NCBI GenBank assembly: GCA_903970305.1
Contig: CAJCID010000070.1
Coordinates: 1 to 36,169 of the forward strand
Origin: Rhodospirillales bacterium
Lineage (GTDB): Bacteria > Pseudomonadota > Gammaproteobacteria > Burkholderiales > Burkholderiaceae_D
Reading direction: 5' to 3'
DNA: 36,169 nt
The notes under the pieces are model-generated. The model made no database searches, was not told where the DNA came from, and saw nothing but the letters and a program-made list of their open reading frames with translations. The position numbers were made by a program, and so were the translations under genes. Shown here in pieces: positions 26,236-33,825 of the stretch (the stretch's first letter is position 1; each line of letters starts with the position of its first letter).

Positions 26236-26290
26236 GCGTAGTGAGGAAACAAGTTGAGTTCGATGATGATCTTTTTCCAAAGGAGTTCTA

Positions 26291-27544
26291 ATGAAACGCA
26301 GAACCGCTCTTAAGCATATTGCGATCACGGGGAGTGCGTTGGCTGCATCCGGCTGGCTACCAGCCGCGCGCGCAGCCGACACGATCAAGGTAGGGATCCT
26401 CCATTCCTTGTCCGGGACGATGGCCATTTCCGAGACCTCCCTGAAGAACGTCGCTCTGATGACGATCGATGAGATCAACGCATCCGGTGGCGTGATGGGT
26501 AAGCAGCTCGAGGCTGTGGTGGTGGATCCCGCCTCGAACTGGCCGCTTTTCGCCGAGAAGGCACGCGGTCTTTTGACCCAGGACAAGGTGTCGGTGGTGT
26601 TCGGCTGCTGGACTTCGGTGTCGCGCAAGTCCGTCTTGCCCGTCTTCAAGGAGCTCAACGGGCTCTTGTTCTATCCGGTGCAGTATGAAGGCGAGGAACT
26701 CGAGCACAACGTCTTCTACACTGGTGCGGCGCCCAACCAACAAGCCATACCTGCGGTCGAATACCTGATGAGCAAGGAGGGTGGCGGAGCCAAGCAGTTC
26801 GTCCTCCTTGGCACCGACTACGTCTATCCGCGTACGACCAACAAGATCCTGCGTGCCTTCCTGAACAAGAAGGGTATCACCGACGCGTCGATCCAAGAGG
26901 AGTACACGCCGTTTGGACATTCGGACTACCAGACCATCGTCGCCAACATCAAGAAGTTTGCGGCGACTGGCAAGACGGCGGTCGTCTCGACGATCAATGG
27001 TGACTCCAACGTCCCTTTCTACAAGGAACTGGGCAACGCGGGATTGAAGGCGACCGACGTCCCCGTGGTGGCATTCTCCGTGGGCGAAGAAGAACTGCGT
27101 GGTGTGGACACCAAACCGCTGGTGGGCCACCTCGCCGCCTGGAACTACTTCGAATCGATCAAGAATCCGGTCAACGCGGCCTTCATCAAGTCCTACAAGG
27201 AATATGCCAAGGCCAAGAACCTGCCCAATGCCGACACGGTCGTGACCAACGACCCGATGGAAGCGACCTACATCGGTATTCATATGTGGAAGCAAGCCGT
27301 CGAGAAGGCCAAGTCGACCGATGTCGAGAAGGTGATCGCCGCCGTAGGAGGCCAGACCTTCAAGGCGCCAGACGGCTTCACGATCGAGATGGACAAGACC
27401 AACCATCACCTGCACAAGCCGGTGTTCATCGGTGAAATCCAGGCGGATGGTCAGTTCAAGATCGTCTGGAAGACCCCCGCACCTGTGCGTGCCCAACCCT
27501 GGAGCCCGTTTGTTCCAGGCAACGAGGACAAGCAGAACATCTGA
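26291..27544 (+). CDS. urtA: Urea ABC transporter, periplasmic substrate-binding protein
   Basis: Periplasmic binding protein that delivers urea to the UrtBC channel. The protein is 417 residues, normal for UrtA. The N-terminus MKRRTALKHIAITGSALAASGWLPAARAAD carries twin arginines at 3-4 and looks like a Tat leader. Family motifs are DTIKVGILHSLSGTMAISETSLKNVALMTIDEINASGGVMGKQLE, FGCWTSVSRKSVLPVFKELNGLLFYPVQYEGEE, NVFYTGAAPNQQ, LGTDYVYPRTTNKILRAFL and LVGHLAAWNYFES, which are specific to UrtA within the binding-protein superfamily. AAAGGAG sits six bases before ATG 26291, the best ribosome site in the operon. It is the first gene of urtABCDE behind a sigma-54 promoter. A 13-bp hairpin separates it from urtB. 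Confidence 0.97.
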   Translation: MKRRTALKHIAITGSALAASGWLPAARAADTIKVGILHSLSGTMAISETSLKNVALMTIDEINASGGVMGKQLEAVVVDPASNWPLFAEKARGLLTQDKVSVVFGCWTSVSRKSVLPVFKELNGLLFYPVQYEGEELEHNVFYTGAAPNQQAIPAVEYLMSKEGGGAKQFVLLGTDYVYPRTTNKILRAFLNKKGITDASIQEEYTPFGHSDYQTIVANIKKFAATGKTAVVSTINGDSNVPFYKELGNAGLKATDVPVVAFSVGEEELRGVDTKPLVGHLAAWNYFESIKNPVNAAFIKSYKEYAKAKNLPNADTVVTNDPMEATYIGIHMWKQAVEKAKSTDVEKVIAAVGGQTFKAPDGFTIEMDKTNHHLHKPVFIGEIQADGQFKIVWKTPAPVRAQPWSPFVPGNEDKQNI

Positions 27545-27554
27545 TAGCGGGAAT

Positions 27555-27585
27555 GGAGTCTGCCGCCTTTCGGGCGGCAGACTCC
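27555..27585 (+). other. Perfect 13-bp intercistronic hairpin between urtA and urtB
   Basis: GGAGTCTGCCGCC (27555-27567) pairs with GGCGGCAGACTCC (27573-27585) around a TTTCG loop, starting 10 bp after the urtA stop. No T-run follows. It should block 3' decay of the urtA message and/or partly terminate, giving more binding protein than membrane subunits. Confidence 0.8.
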
Positions 27586-27636
27586 CGCAGTGACTGGGCC
27601 GGCCGGGTCCAGATTGCCTACTCTTCGAGTCTAGCG

Positions 27637-29286
27637 ATGCCACTGAGAGAGTGTCCCTTCGCGTCCCACTGGCTGGCGGCTTCGCTTGTCGTGCTTGGAC
27701 TATGGCTGGCTTGCTTTGCGGCGCCCAGCGTTGCCGCAGGCGCAGGCGTTGATGCCTCCCTGTTGAAGCCGCTCTCCGGAGATGACTTCGACGCGAAAGT
27801 CGACGCGATCCGCAAGCTGGGCGTGCTGGCCAGCCCCGAAGCATTCGCCGTGCTCAACGCGATGAATGAGGACAAACTCGATGCCACCCCCGAGGGGCGG
27901 ATCCTGATTGTCGACGACAGCGGCAAGGCGACCGACCCCGTCACGGGCGAAGTTCTCGACTTGCCTGACGGTGCGGACTCCATCATCGTCAACAATCCGC
28001 TGCGTAGCGAGATCGAGCGCGCTTTGGCGGGCCTCAGGCTGTTTGCCACCGATCCGCAGGTCAGGCGTGCAGCCGCCGAGGAGATCCAGCAGAGTCCCAA
28101 TCCGGCCCAGCGTCCCTTGCTGGTCAGGGCCCTCGACCAGGAGAAGGAGTCCGACATCAAGGAACGGCTCGATATGGCGATCGCCACGGTCGACCTGAAG
28201 AGCCCGGATGCGAGCGTCAGGATGCAAGCAGTACGAACGCTCGCCAATACCACCAATGCGTCGATGCGTCCCGTGCTCGCCGCGCTCCTGGTCAAGGGGC
28301 CCGACGGCACCTATGCGGAGCCGAACGCCGACGTGCGCAGCGCCCTGGAGGATACGCTGCACCATATCGACCGGCGGCTGGCGATGATGGAATGGACCGG
28401 CAATCTCTTTTACGGTGCGAGCCTTGCGAGCGTGTTGCTGCTCGCCGCCCTCGGGCTTGCGATCACCTTCGGTCTCATGGGTATCATCAATATGGCCCAC
28501 GGGGAGCTCCTGATGATCGGAGCTTACGCGACCTATGTGGTGCAGCTGGGCTTTAAGCGCTTCCTCCCAGCGTGGCTCGACTGGTACGTGATCGCGGCCA
28601 TTCCGGTTGCCTTTGCGGTCGCCGCCGGAGTCGGGATGGTCCTTGAGCGCAGCGTGATCCGCTGGTTATATGGCAGGCCGTTGGAGACGCTCCTCGCGAC
28701 CTGGGGGATCAGTCTCATCCTGCAGCAGGGCGTGCGTTCGCTCTTCGGCGCACAGAATGTAGAGGTCGGCAATCCGAGCTGGATGAGTGGGGGGGTCACC
28801 GTCCTTGGCGGACTGGTGCTGGAATACAACCGGTTGGCGATCATCGCCTTCGCGCTGATGGTCGTATTCCTGGTCTGGGTGCTGCTGAATCGGACGCGCC
28901 TGGGACTGTTCGTGCGCGCGGTCACGCAGAACCGACGCATGGCCGACTGCGTCGGGGTGCCGACCGGTCGCGTCGACATGCTCACCTTTGGACTGGGATC
29001 GGGTATTGCGGGCCTGGGCGGCGTCGCCCTCTCGCAACTGGGCAATGTCGGTCCCGATCTCGGCCAGGGTTTCATTGTTGACTCCTTCATGGTCGTCGTT
29101 CTGGGCGGGGTGGGTCAGTTGGCCGGGACGATCATCGCCTCGCTCGGTCTCGGTGAGATGAGCAAGTTCCTCGAACCCTCTGCCGGTCCCGTCATGGCCA
29201 AGATCATGATTCTGGTCCTGATCGTGCTATTCATCCAGAAACGGCCACAGGGCCTGTTCGCGCTGAAGGGACGCAGCGTCGAATGA
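27637..29286 (+). CDS. urtB: Urea ABC transporter, permease subunit UrtB
   Basis: Inner-membrane channel subunit for urea. The protein is 549 residues, long for a LivH-type permease because of an N-terminal extension typical of proteobacterial UrtB. A signal-like segment (HWLAASLVVLGLWLACFAAPSVAA) is followed by about 220 mostly helical residues with HEAT-like repeats (SEIERALAGLRLFATDPQVRRAAAEEI; VDLKSPDASVRMQAVRTLANTTNASMRPVLAALL). The permease domain then has GLAITFGLMGIINMAHGELLMIGAY, RLGLFVRAVTQNRRMADCVGV and VVVLGGVGQLAGTIIASLGLGEMSKFLEP. I chose ATG 27637 (MPLRECPF); the frame opens at 27553, but that ATG is inside the hairpin stem. The ribosome site is poor. The stop overlaps urtC as ATGA. 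Confidence 0.95.
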   Translation: MPLRECPFASHWLAASLVVLGLWLACFAAPSVAAGAGVDASLLKPLSGDDFDAKVDAIRKLGVLASPEAFAVLNAMNEDKLDATPEGRILIVDDSGKATDPVTGEVLDLPDGADSIIVNNPLRSEIERALAGLRLFATDPQVRRAAAEEIQQSPNPAQRPLLVRALDQEKESDIKERLDMAIATVDLKSPDASVRMQAVRTLANTTNASMRPVLAALLVKGPDGTYAEPNADVRSALEDTLHHIDRRLAMMEWTGNLFYGASLASVLLLAALGLAITFGLMGIINMAHGELLMIGAYATYVVQLGFKRFLPAWLDWYVIAAIPVAFAVAAGVGMVLERSVIRWLYGRPLETLLATWGISLILQQGVRSLFGAQNVEVGNPSWMSGGVTVLGGLVLEYNRLAIIAFALMVVFLVWVLLNRTRLGLFVRAVTQNRRMADCVGVPTGRVDMLTFGLGSGIAGLGGVALSQLGNVGPDLGQGFIVDSFMVVVLGGVGQLAGTIIASLGLGEMSKFLEPSAGPVMAKIMILVLIVLFIQKRPQGLFALKGRSVE

Positions 29287-30428
29287 ATGCCGCGACCGGT
29301 TTGTCAGCAAGGCCCACGCTGTTTTCGCGCGCAGGCTGGATCGCGCTGGCGATCGCGACCCTGATTCTGGCGGCGGTTCCGTTACTGAACCTCGTGACCC
29401 CCGAAGGCAGCCCATTGCATCTGTCCAGCTACGTGGTCGCGCTCGTGGGTAAGTTCATGTGCTACGCGATCGCGGCGCTCGCGCTCGATCTGGTATGGGG
29501 CTATACCGGCATTCTCTCGCTCGGTCATGGCCTGTTCTTCGCTCTGGGGGGGTATGCCCATGGCATGTACCTGATGCGCGCCATTGGTCACGACGGCGTC
29601 TATCAAAGCGATCTGCCTGACTTCATGGTCTTTCTGAACTGGAAGGCCTACCCTTGGTACTGGTCTTTCACCGAGCATTTCACCTATGCGATCGGTCTGG
29701 CGCTTTTCGTACCCGGCATTCTGGCCTTCACGTTCGGATTTTTCGCCTTTCGCTCCCGGATCAAAGGGGTCTACTTCTCCATCATTACCCAGGCGCTCAC
29801 TTTCGCCGCGATGCTGCTGTTCTTTCGAAACAACACAGGATTTGGCGGCAACAACGGCTTCACCGATTTCAAGCGCATTCTCGGATTCACCATCACCGCA
29901 CCCAGTACCAAGGCGGCGCTCTATCTGGTCACTCTGGCGGTGCTGTTGGGCAGCCTCATCCTTGGGCGCATGCTCACCCAGTCCAAACTGGGGCGGGTCC
30001 TCACGGGCATTCGAGATGCGGAAAGCCGGTTGATGTTCGTCGGTTACGATCCTTTGTGGTTCAAGTTGTTCATATGGACCTTCTCGGCCGTCCTTTGCGG
30101 GATCGCCGGCGCGCTCTACGTGCCCCAGGTGGGCATCATCAATCCAGGGGAGATGTCTCCGGCCAACTCGATCGAAATGGTGATCTGGGTCGCAACCGGC
30201 GGGCGGGGCACCCTTATCGGCCCGATTCTCGGAGCCGGAGTCGTCAACTTTCTCAAGACAATCTTTACCAGCGCGTTTCCCGAGTTCTGGCTCTACCTGC
30301 TTGGGCTCATTTTTGTCCTCGTGACCCTGTTCCTGCCCCAGGGGCTGGTCGGACTGGCCAAGAAGATCTACGCAGCCCGGCGCGTCGGGCCGAGACCCGC
30401 ACCGCTGGCGGCGAAGGGGGCCTCGTGA
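29283..30428 (+). CDS. urtC: Urea ABC transporter, permease subunit UrtC
   Basis: Second membrane channel subunit (LivM type) of the urea importer. The protein is 381 residues. About ten hydrophobic segments are seen, and the family motifs are LDLVWGYTGILSLGHGLFFALGGYAHGMYLMR, FRSRIKGVYFSIITQALTFAAMLLFFRNNTGFGGNNGFTDFKRILGF (highly typical of UrtC), LGRVLTGIRDAESRLMFVGYDPLWFKLFIW and VGIINPGEMSPANSIEMVIWVATGGRGTLIGPILGA. ATG 29283 overlaps the urtB stop by four bases, and its own stop overlaps the urtD GTG by four bases, so the membrane and ATPase genes are tightly coupled. Confidence 0.97.
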   Translation: MNAATGLSARPTLFSRAGWIALAIATLILAAVPLLNLVTPEGSPLHLSSYVVALVGKFMCYAIAALALDLVWGYTGILSLGHGLFFALGGYAHGMYLMRAIGHDGVYQSDLPDFMVFLNWKAYPWYWSFTEHFTYAIGLALFVPGILAFTFGFFAFRSRIKGVYFSIITQALTFAAMLLFFRNNTGFGGNNGFTDFKRILGFTITAPSTKAALYLVTLAVLLGSLILGRMLTQSKLGRVLTGIRDAESRLMFVGYDPLWFKLFIWTFSAVLCGIAGALYVPQVGIINPGEMSPANSIEMVIWVATGGRGTLIGPILGAGVVNFLKTIFTSAFPEFWLYLLGLIFVLVTLFLPQGLVGLAKKIYAARRVGPRPAPLAAKGAS

Positions 30429-31336
30429 TTCGATCCGACGCTGCCCTGTCCCTGGGACCCCTGCCCCGCCAGGCGCATGCGCCCATGCAGGCCATAGGGG
30501 CTGCCGGGACGCTCGCGGCAGTAGCGAGCGACTCCGGTGATGGCGGGACAGTGAGCTATGAGCGGGTGAAGTCCGAGGAGGTTGATACACGTCACGGTGC
30601 GATCCTCTATCTCGACGAGATCACGGTCAGCTTCGATGGGTTTAAGGCGCTGAACAAGCTCACGCTCGACATCGGCGTGGGCGAGCTGCGTTGCATTATC
30701 GGGCCGAACGGTGCAGGAAAGACGACGATGATGGATGTCATCACCGGCAAGACGCGACCCGATAGCGGGACCGCGTTCTTCGGCCAGAGCATCGACCTGA
30801 CCCGCTTGAGCGAATCTGCGATTGCGCGTGCCGGCATCGGACGCAAGTTTCAGCGACCGACGGTGTTCGAGAATCACACTGTATTCGAAAACCTCGAGCT
30901 CGCCATGAAGACCGACAAGCGAGTCCGTCCGACGCTCTTCGCACGGCTCACCGGTGCCCAGCGCGATGCGATCGATGCCACGCTAACACTGATTCGCTTG
31001 AAGGACGATGTGCGGCGCATGGCCGGCCTTTTGTCGCATGGTCAGAAGCAGTGGCTGGAAATCGGGATGCTCCTGATCCAGGAGCCCAAACTGCTGCTCT
31101 TGGACGAGCCGGTCGCCGGCATGACCGATGCCGAGACTGAGCGTACCGGCGAATTGCTCAACGAGCTGCGTGGCCGCCATTCGCTCGTCGTCGTCGAGCA
31201 CGACATGGACTTCGTGAGCGGGATCGCAGTGGGCGGCAAGGTGACCGTCCTGCACGAAGGCTCCGTGCTGGCCGAGGGTAGTATGGATCAGGTCCAGTCC
31301 GATCCGCGCGTGATCGAAGTCTATCTGGGACGCTAA
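30425..31336 (+). CDS. urtD: Urea ABC transporter, ATP-binding subunit UrtD, with an N-terminal extension
   Basis: ATPase (LivG type) that drives urea uptake with UrtE. The protein is 303 residues from the GTG at 30425. Walker A GPNGAGKTT is at about 93-101, followed by GRKFQRPTVFENHTVFENLELAM, signature LLSHGQKQWLEIGMLL, Walker B LLLLDEPVAGMTDAE and the switch region VVVEHDMDFV. GTG 30425 overlaps the urtC stop (GTGA) and follows AAGGGGG, so coupling favours it. That gives about 58 residues before the normal UrtD start (LYLDEITVSFDGFKALN), Ala/Gly-rich and without a domain. Other in-frame starts are ATG 30485 and GTG 30551. Confidence 0.94.
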   Translation: MIRSDAALSLGPLPRQAHAPMQAIGAAGTLAAVASDSGDGGTVSYERVKSEEVDTRHGAILYLDEITVSFDGFKALNKLTLDIGVGELRCIIGPNGAGKTTMMDVITGKTRPDSGTAFFGQSIDLTRLSESAIARAGIGRKFQRPTVFENHTVFENLELAMKTDKRVRPTLFARLTGAQRDAIDATLTLIRLKDDVRRMAGLLSHGQKQWLEIGMLLIQEPKLLLLDEPVAGMTDAETERTGELLNELRGRHSLVVVEHDMDFVSGIAVGGKVTVLHEGSVLAEGSMDQVQSDPRVIEVYLGR

Positions 31337-31337
31337 G

Positions 31338-32036
31338 ATGATGACCGTCGAGGGTCTGAATCAGTACTACGGCGGCAGCCACACGCTACGCGGCATCTCC
31401 ATGACCGCCGAGATGGGTCAATGCACGGCGCTTCTGGGTCGTAATGGCGTTGGCAAGACGACCCTTCTGCGTTGCTTGATGGGTGTCCTTCCCGTGGCGA
31501 GCGGCTCGGTCCATTTCGAAGGCGCGGATATCACGCGACGCAGTCCGCACGAGCGCGCCGCGATGGGGCTCGCGTATGTTCCGCAGGGCCGCGAGATCTT
31601 CGCCAGGCTCACTGTCGAGGAGAACATCTGGATGGGCATGGCCACCAAGCCGGCCCGGGATGCGCGCCGGATCAAGGGCGAGATCTTCGAGCTTTTCCCC
31701 GTGCTGAAAGAGATGCTCGGACGGCGGGGCGGCGATCTCTCCGGCGGTCAGCAGCAGCAATTGGCCATCGCACGCGCCCTCGTGTCCGAACCGAAGCTGA
31801 TCATCCTTGACGAGCCCACCGAGGGTATCCAGCCGTCGATCATCAAGGACATCGAACGGGTCATCCGCCTTCTGCGGGAGCGCGGCGATATCGCCATCTT
31901 GCTTTGCGAGCAGTATTTCGACTTCGCAAGAGCGCTGGCCGACCGGTTTGTGGTCCTCTCCCGTGGCGAGGTTGTGGCCAAGGGGGCTAAGGAGGAAATG
32001 GACAGTCCGGAGGTCCGGCGCCATCTCGCCGTCTAG
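31338..32036 (+). CDS. urtE: Urea ABC transporter, ATP-binding subunit UrtE
   Basis: Second ATPase (LivF type) of the urea importer. The protein is 232 residues, the usual length. It begins MMTVEGLNQYYGGSHTLRGISM, with Walker A LLGRNGVGKTTLLRCLMG (about 33-50), the Q-loop region AYVPQGREIFARLTVEENIWMG, signature GGDLSGGQQQQLAIARAL, Walker B LIILDEPTEGIQPSII and switch His replaced in context by LLCEQYFDFA, where the usual VEQ is CEQ, as in other UrtE proteins. It begins one base after the urtD stop and ends the operon. The EamA gene faces it with only five bases between the stops. No urease genes are visible in the window. Confidence 0.97.
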   Translation: MMTVEGLNQYYGGSHTLRGISMTAEMGQCTALLGRNGVGKTTLLRCLMGVLPVASGSVHFEGADITRRSPHERAAMGLAYVPQGREIFARLTVEENIWMGMATKPARDARRIKGEIFELFPVLKEMLGRRGGDLSGGQQQQLAIARALVSEPKLIILDEPTEGIQPSIIKDIERVIRLLRERGDIAILLCEQYFDFARALADRFVVLSRGEVVAKGAKEEMDSPEVRRHLAV

Positions 32037-32041
32037 CGGGG

Positions 32042-32473
32042 CTAGGCCAAGACGAGCACCAGGGAGCCTGCGATGATGAGCGCTGCGCCGAGCAGGACCT
32101 GCCAAGTCAGTTGCTCACCAAGGACCAAAACCCCCAGGAGAATCGCAAAGGCGACCGAGAGTTTATCAACCGGCGCGACCCGGGAGACGGGTCCGAGCTG
32201 CAGCGCCCGGTAGTAGCACAGCCAGGACAGGCCTGTAGCGACCCCCGAAAGCGCGAGAAAAAGCCAGGTATTGGCTGTGATCGTATCCGGCTTTTGCCAC
32301 TCCCGGCGCACCGTGACGATGGCCGTCGCTACAAGGAAAATCACCACCGTACGGATGACGGTGGCGAGATTCGAATTCACGCCTGCCACGCCAAGCTTGC
32401 CCAGTAGCGCAGTCAGTCCCGCAAAAAAGGCCGAAGCCAGAGCCCAGACTTCCCAACGCGCGGTCCAATTCAT
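32042..32473 (-). CDS. EamA-family small membrane transporter (single-domain DMT protein)
   Basis: Member of the drug/metabolite transporter superfamily with only one EamA repeat: 143 residues and about five membrane segments (WALASAFFAGLTALLGKLG; LATVIRTVVIFLVATAIVTV; TWLFLALSGVATGLSWLCYYRAL; VDKLSVAFAILLGVLVLG; WQVLLGAALIIAGSLVLVL). The GLSWLCYYRALQLGPVSRVAPVDKLSVAFAILLGVLVLGE stretch is the conserved EamA core. As only half of the usual ten-helix protein, it must act as a dimer, which is normal for this 140-residue subfamily. The substrate is unknown. It is convergent with urtE and divergent from hpd. ATG 32473-32471 is the first in-frame start matching the family N-terminus. Confidence 0.88.
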   Translation of the reverse strand: MNWTARWEVWALASAFFAGLTALLGKLGVAGVNSNLATVIRTVVIFLVATAIVTVRREWQKPDTITANTWLFLALSGVATGLSWLCYYRALQLGPVSRVAPVDKLSVAFAILLGVLVLGEQLTWQVLLGAALIIAGSLVLVLA

Positions 32474-32636
32474 CCTATCCTCGTAAGTGGAGCAAGGCGA
32501 TGGGTTCGATGATACGGGCTCCGTCGAGCCTTGCAGAGGCCCTCGGCGAGCGCCCGTCCCTCGGATGGAGCCACAAAATTGCGCGAAGTAGCCGAGGCCA
32601 ATGGCGCATTCGCAAACTCCAGTCGGAGCTGACGAC

Positions 32637-32642
32637 TATAAT
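32637..32642 (+). promoter_or_regulatory. Consensus -10 box for hpd
   Basis: TATAAT (32637-32642) is a perfect -10 hexamer 35 bp before the hpd ATG. The expected -35 position (32614-32619, AAACTC) is poor, suggesting activator dependence. It also decides the start: the upstream in-frame TTG at 32642 lies at the end of this hexamer and cannot be in the transcript. Confidence 0.55.
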
Positions 32643-32677
32643 TGGCTCTCCGAGAGGCTTCGTTTACGGAGTGGCAC

Positions 32678-33784
32678 ATGGCAATCGAGACTTGGGACAA
32701 TCCGATGGGAACGGCAGGCTTCGAGTTTATCGAGTATGCCGCACCCGATCCGGCGGCGATGGGGCTGCTTTTTCAGCGCATGGGCTTTCAAGCCATCGCC
32801 CGCCATCGCCACAAGAACGTGACCCTGTACAGGCAGGGCGAGATCAATTTCATCATCAATGCCGAGCCGGATTCATTCGCCCAGCGCTTTGCGCGCCAGC
32901 ACGGGCCGTCGATCTGCGCAATCGGCTTTAGGGTCCAAGATGCGGCGCAGGCCTATCGGCGCGCGCTGGGCCTGGGGGCTTGGGGCTTCGCCAATCAGGC
33001 TGGCCCGGGCGAACTCAATATTCCAGCAATCAAGGGTATCGGCGACTCGTTGATCTACCTCGTGGACCGGTGGCGGGGAAAAAACGGAGCAGGCGAGGGT
33101 GACATTGGCAACATCGGGTTCTACGATGTCGACTTCGAGCCGCTCCCGGGTGCCCAGCTGCAGCCGGTAGGCCACGGTCTGACGTACATCGATCACCTGA
33201 CTCACAATGTGCATCGGGGTCGCATGGCCGAGTGGTCGGATTTTTACGAGCGCTTTTTCAATTTCCGGGAAATCCGGTACTTCGACATCGAAGGTCAAGT
33301 AACCGGGGTGAAATCCAAGGCCATGACATCGCCCTGCGGGATGATCCGCATTCCGATCAACGAGGAGGGCAACGAGAAGGCCGGTCAGATCCAGGAGTAC
33401 CTCGATGCCTATCATGGCGAAGGGATCCAGCACATCGCGCTCGGTTCGAGCGACCTGTACAGCACCGTCGATGCGATGCGGGCAGCCGGGATCGGGCTGC
33501 TCGATACGATCGACACCTACTATGAGTTGGTCGATAAGCGCATACCGGGCCATGGCGAGCCGCTTGCCGAATTACAGCGGCGCAAGATCCTGGTCGACGG
33601 AAAACCCGGGCAGCTGCTTCTTCAGATCTTCACGGAAAACCAGCTTGGGCCGATCTTCTTCGAATTCATTCAGCGCAAGGGCGACCAGGGGTTCGGCGAA
33701 GGCAACTTCAAAGCCCTTTTCGAGTCGATCGAACTGGATCAGATGCGCCGTGGGGTGCTCAAGGCCGACGCCGCACCGGCGTGA
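32678..33784 (+). CDS. hpd: 4-hydroxyphenylpyruvate dioxygenase
   Basis: Iron(II) enzyme that converts 4-hydroxyphenylpyruvate and oxygen to homogentisate in tyrosine breakdown. The protein is 368 residues, normal for bacterial HPPD. The N-terminal vicinal-oxygen-chelate domain starts MAIETWDNPMGTAGFEFIEYAAPD. The C-terminal catalytic domain has the iron ligands His173 (YIDHLTHNVHRG), His252 (GIQHIALGSSDLY) and Glu329 (GPIFFEFIQRKGDQGFGEGNFKALFESIE), followed by the closing C-terminal helix. ATG 32678 has GGAG seven bases upstream. It is 41 bp upstream of phhA on the same strand and probably cotranscribed. No aminotransferase or homogentisate dioxygenase gene is in the window. Confidence 0.97.
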   Translation: MAIETWDNPMGTAGFEFIEYAAPDPAAMGLLFQRMGFQAIARHRHKNVTLYRQGEINFIINAEPDSFAQRFARQHGPSICAIGFRVQDAAQAYRRALGLGAWGFANQAGPGELNIPAIKGIGDSLIYLVDRWRGKNGAGEGDIGNIGFYDVDFEPLPGAQLQPVGHGLTYIDHLTHNVHRGRMAEWSDFYERFFNFREIRYFDIEGQVTGVKSKAMTSPCGMIRIPINEEGNEKAGQIQEYLDAYHGEGIQHIALGSSDLYSTVDAMRAAGIGLLDTIDTYYELVDKRIPGHGEPLAELQRRKILVDGKPGQLLLQIFTENQLGPIFFEFIQRKGDQGFGEGNFKALFESIELDQMRRGVLKADAAPA

Positions 33785-33825
33785 ACTCTGCGAGCGCTCC
33801 CTGAACACTAGGAATCGGAGTCACG

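Larger units (their letters stand above)
25524..26290. other. 767-bp intergenic control region upstream of urtA
   Basis: This gap separates the small minus-strand gene from urtA. It contains an NtrC-like site, a sigma-54 promoter, a 30-codon open frame at the predicted transcription start, a small hairpin at 26215-26235, and the urtA ribosome site, each listed separately. The rest holds short overlapping frames with no domain and no ribosome site. No known riboswitch consensus was recognised in the roughly 280-nt leader. Confidence 0.7.

Noticed and set aside
26104-26290. A guanidine (ykkC-type) riboswitch in the urtA leader
   Set aside because: Considered because of the urea transporter context and the long leader, but the conserved ykkC core sequences are not present.
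27553-27636. ATG 27553 as the urtB start
   Set aside because: It overlaps the 13-bp intercistronic hairpin and gives a non-family leader; ATG 27637 precedes the signal-like segment.
26357-27844. A 495-codon minus-strand frame across urtA
   Set aside because: It mirrors the urtA codon pattern, with no motif, and lies opposite a certain gene.
29382-30590. A 402-codon minus-strand frame across urtC
   Set aside because: Antisense shadow; low-complexity charged translation without hydrophobic core or domain.
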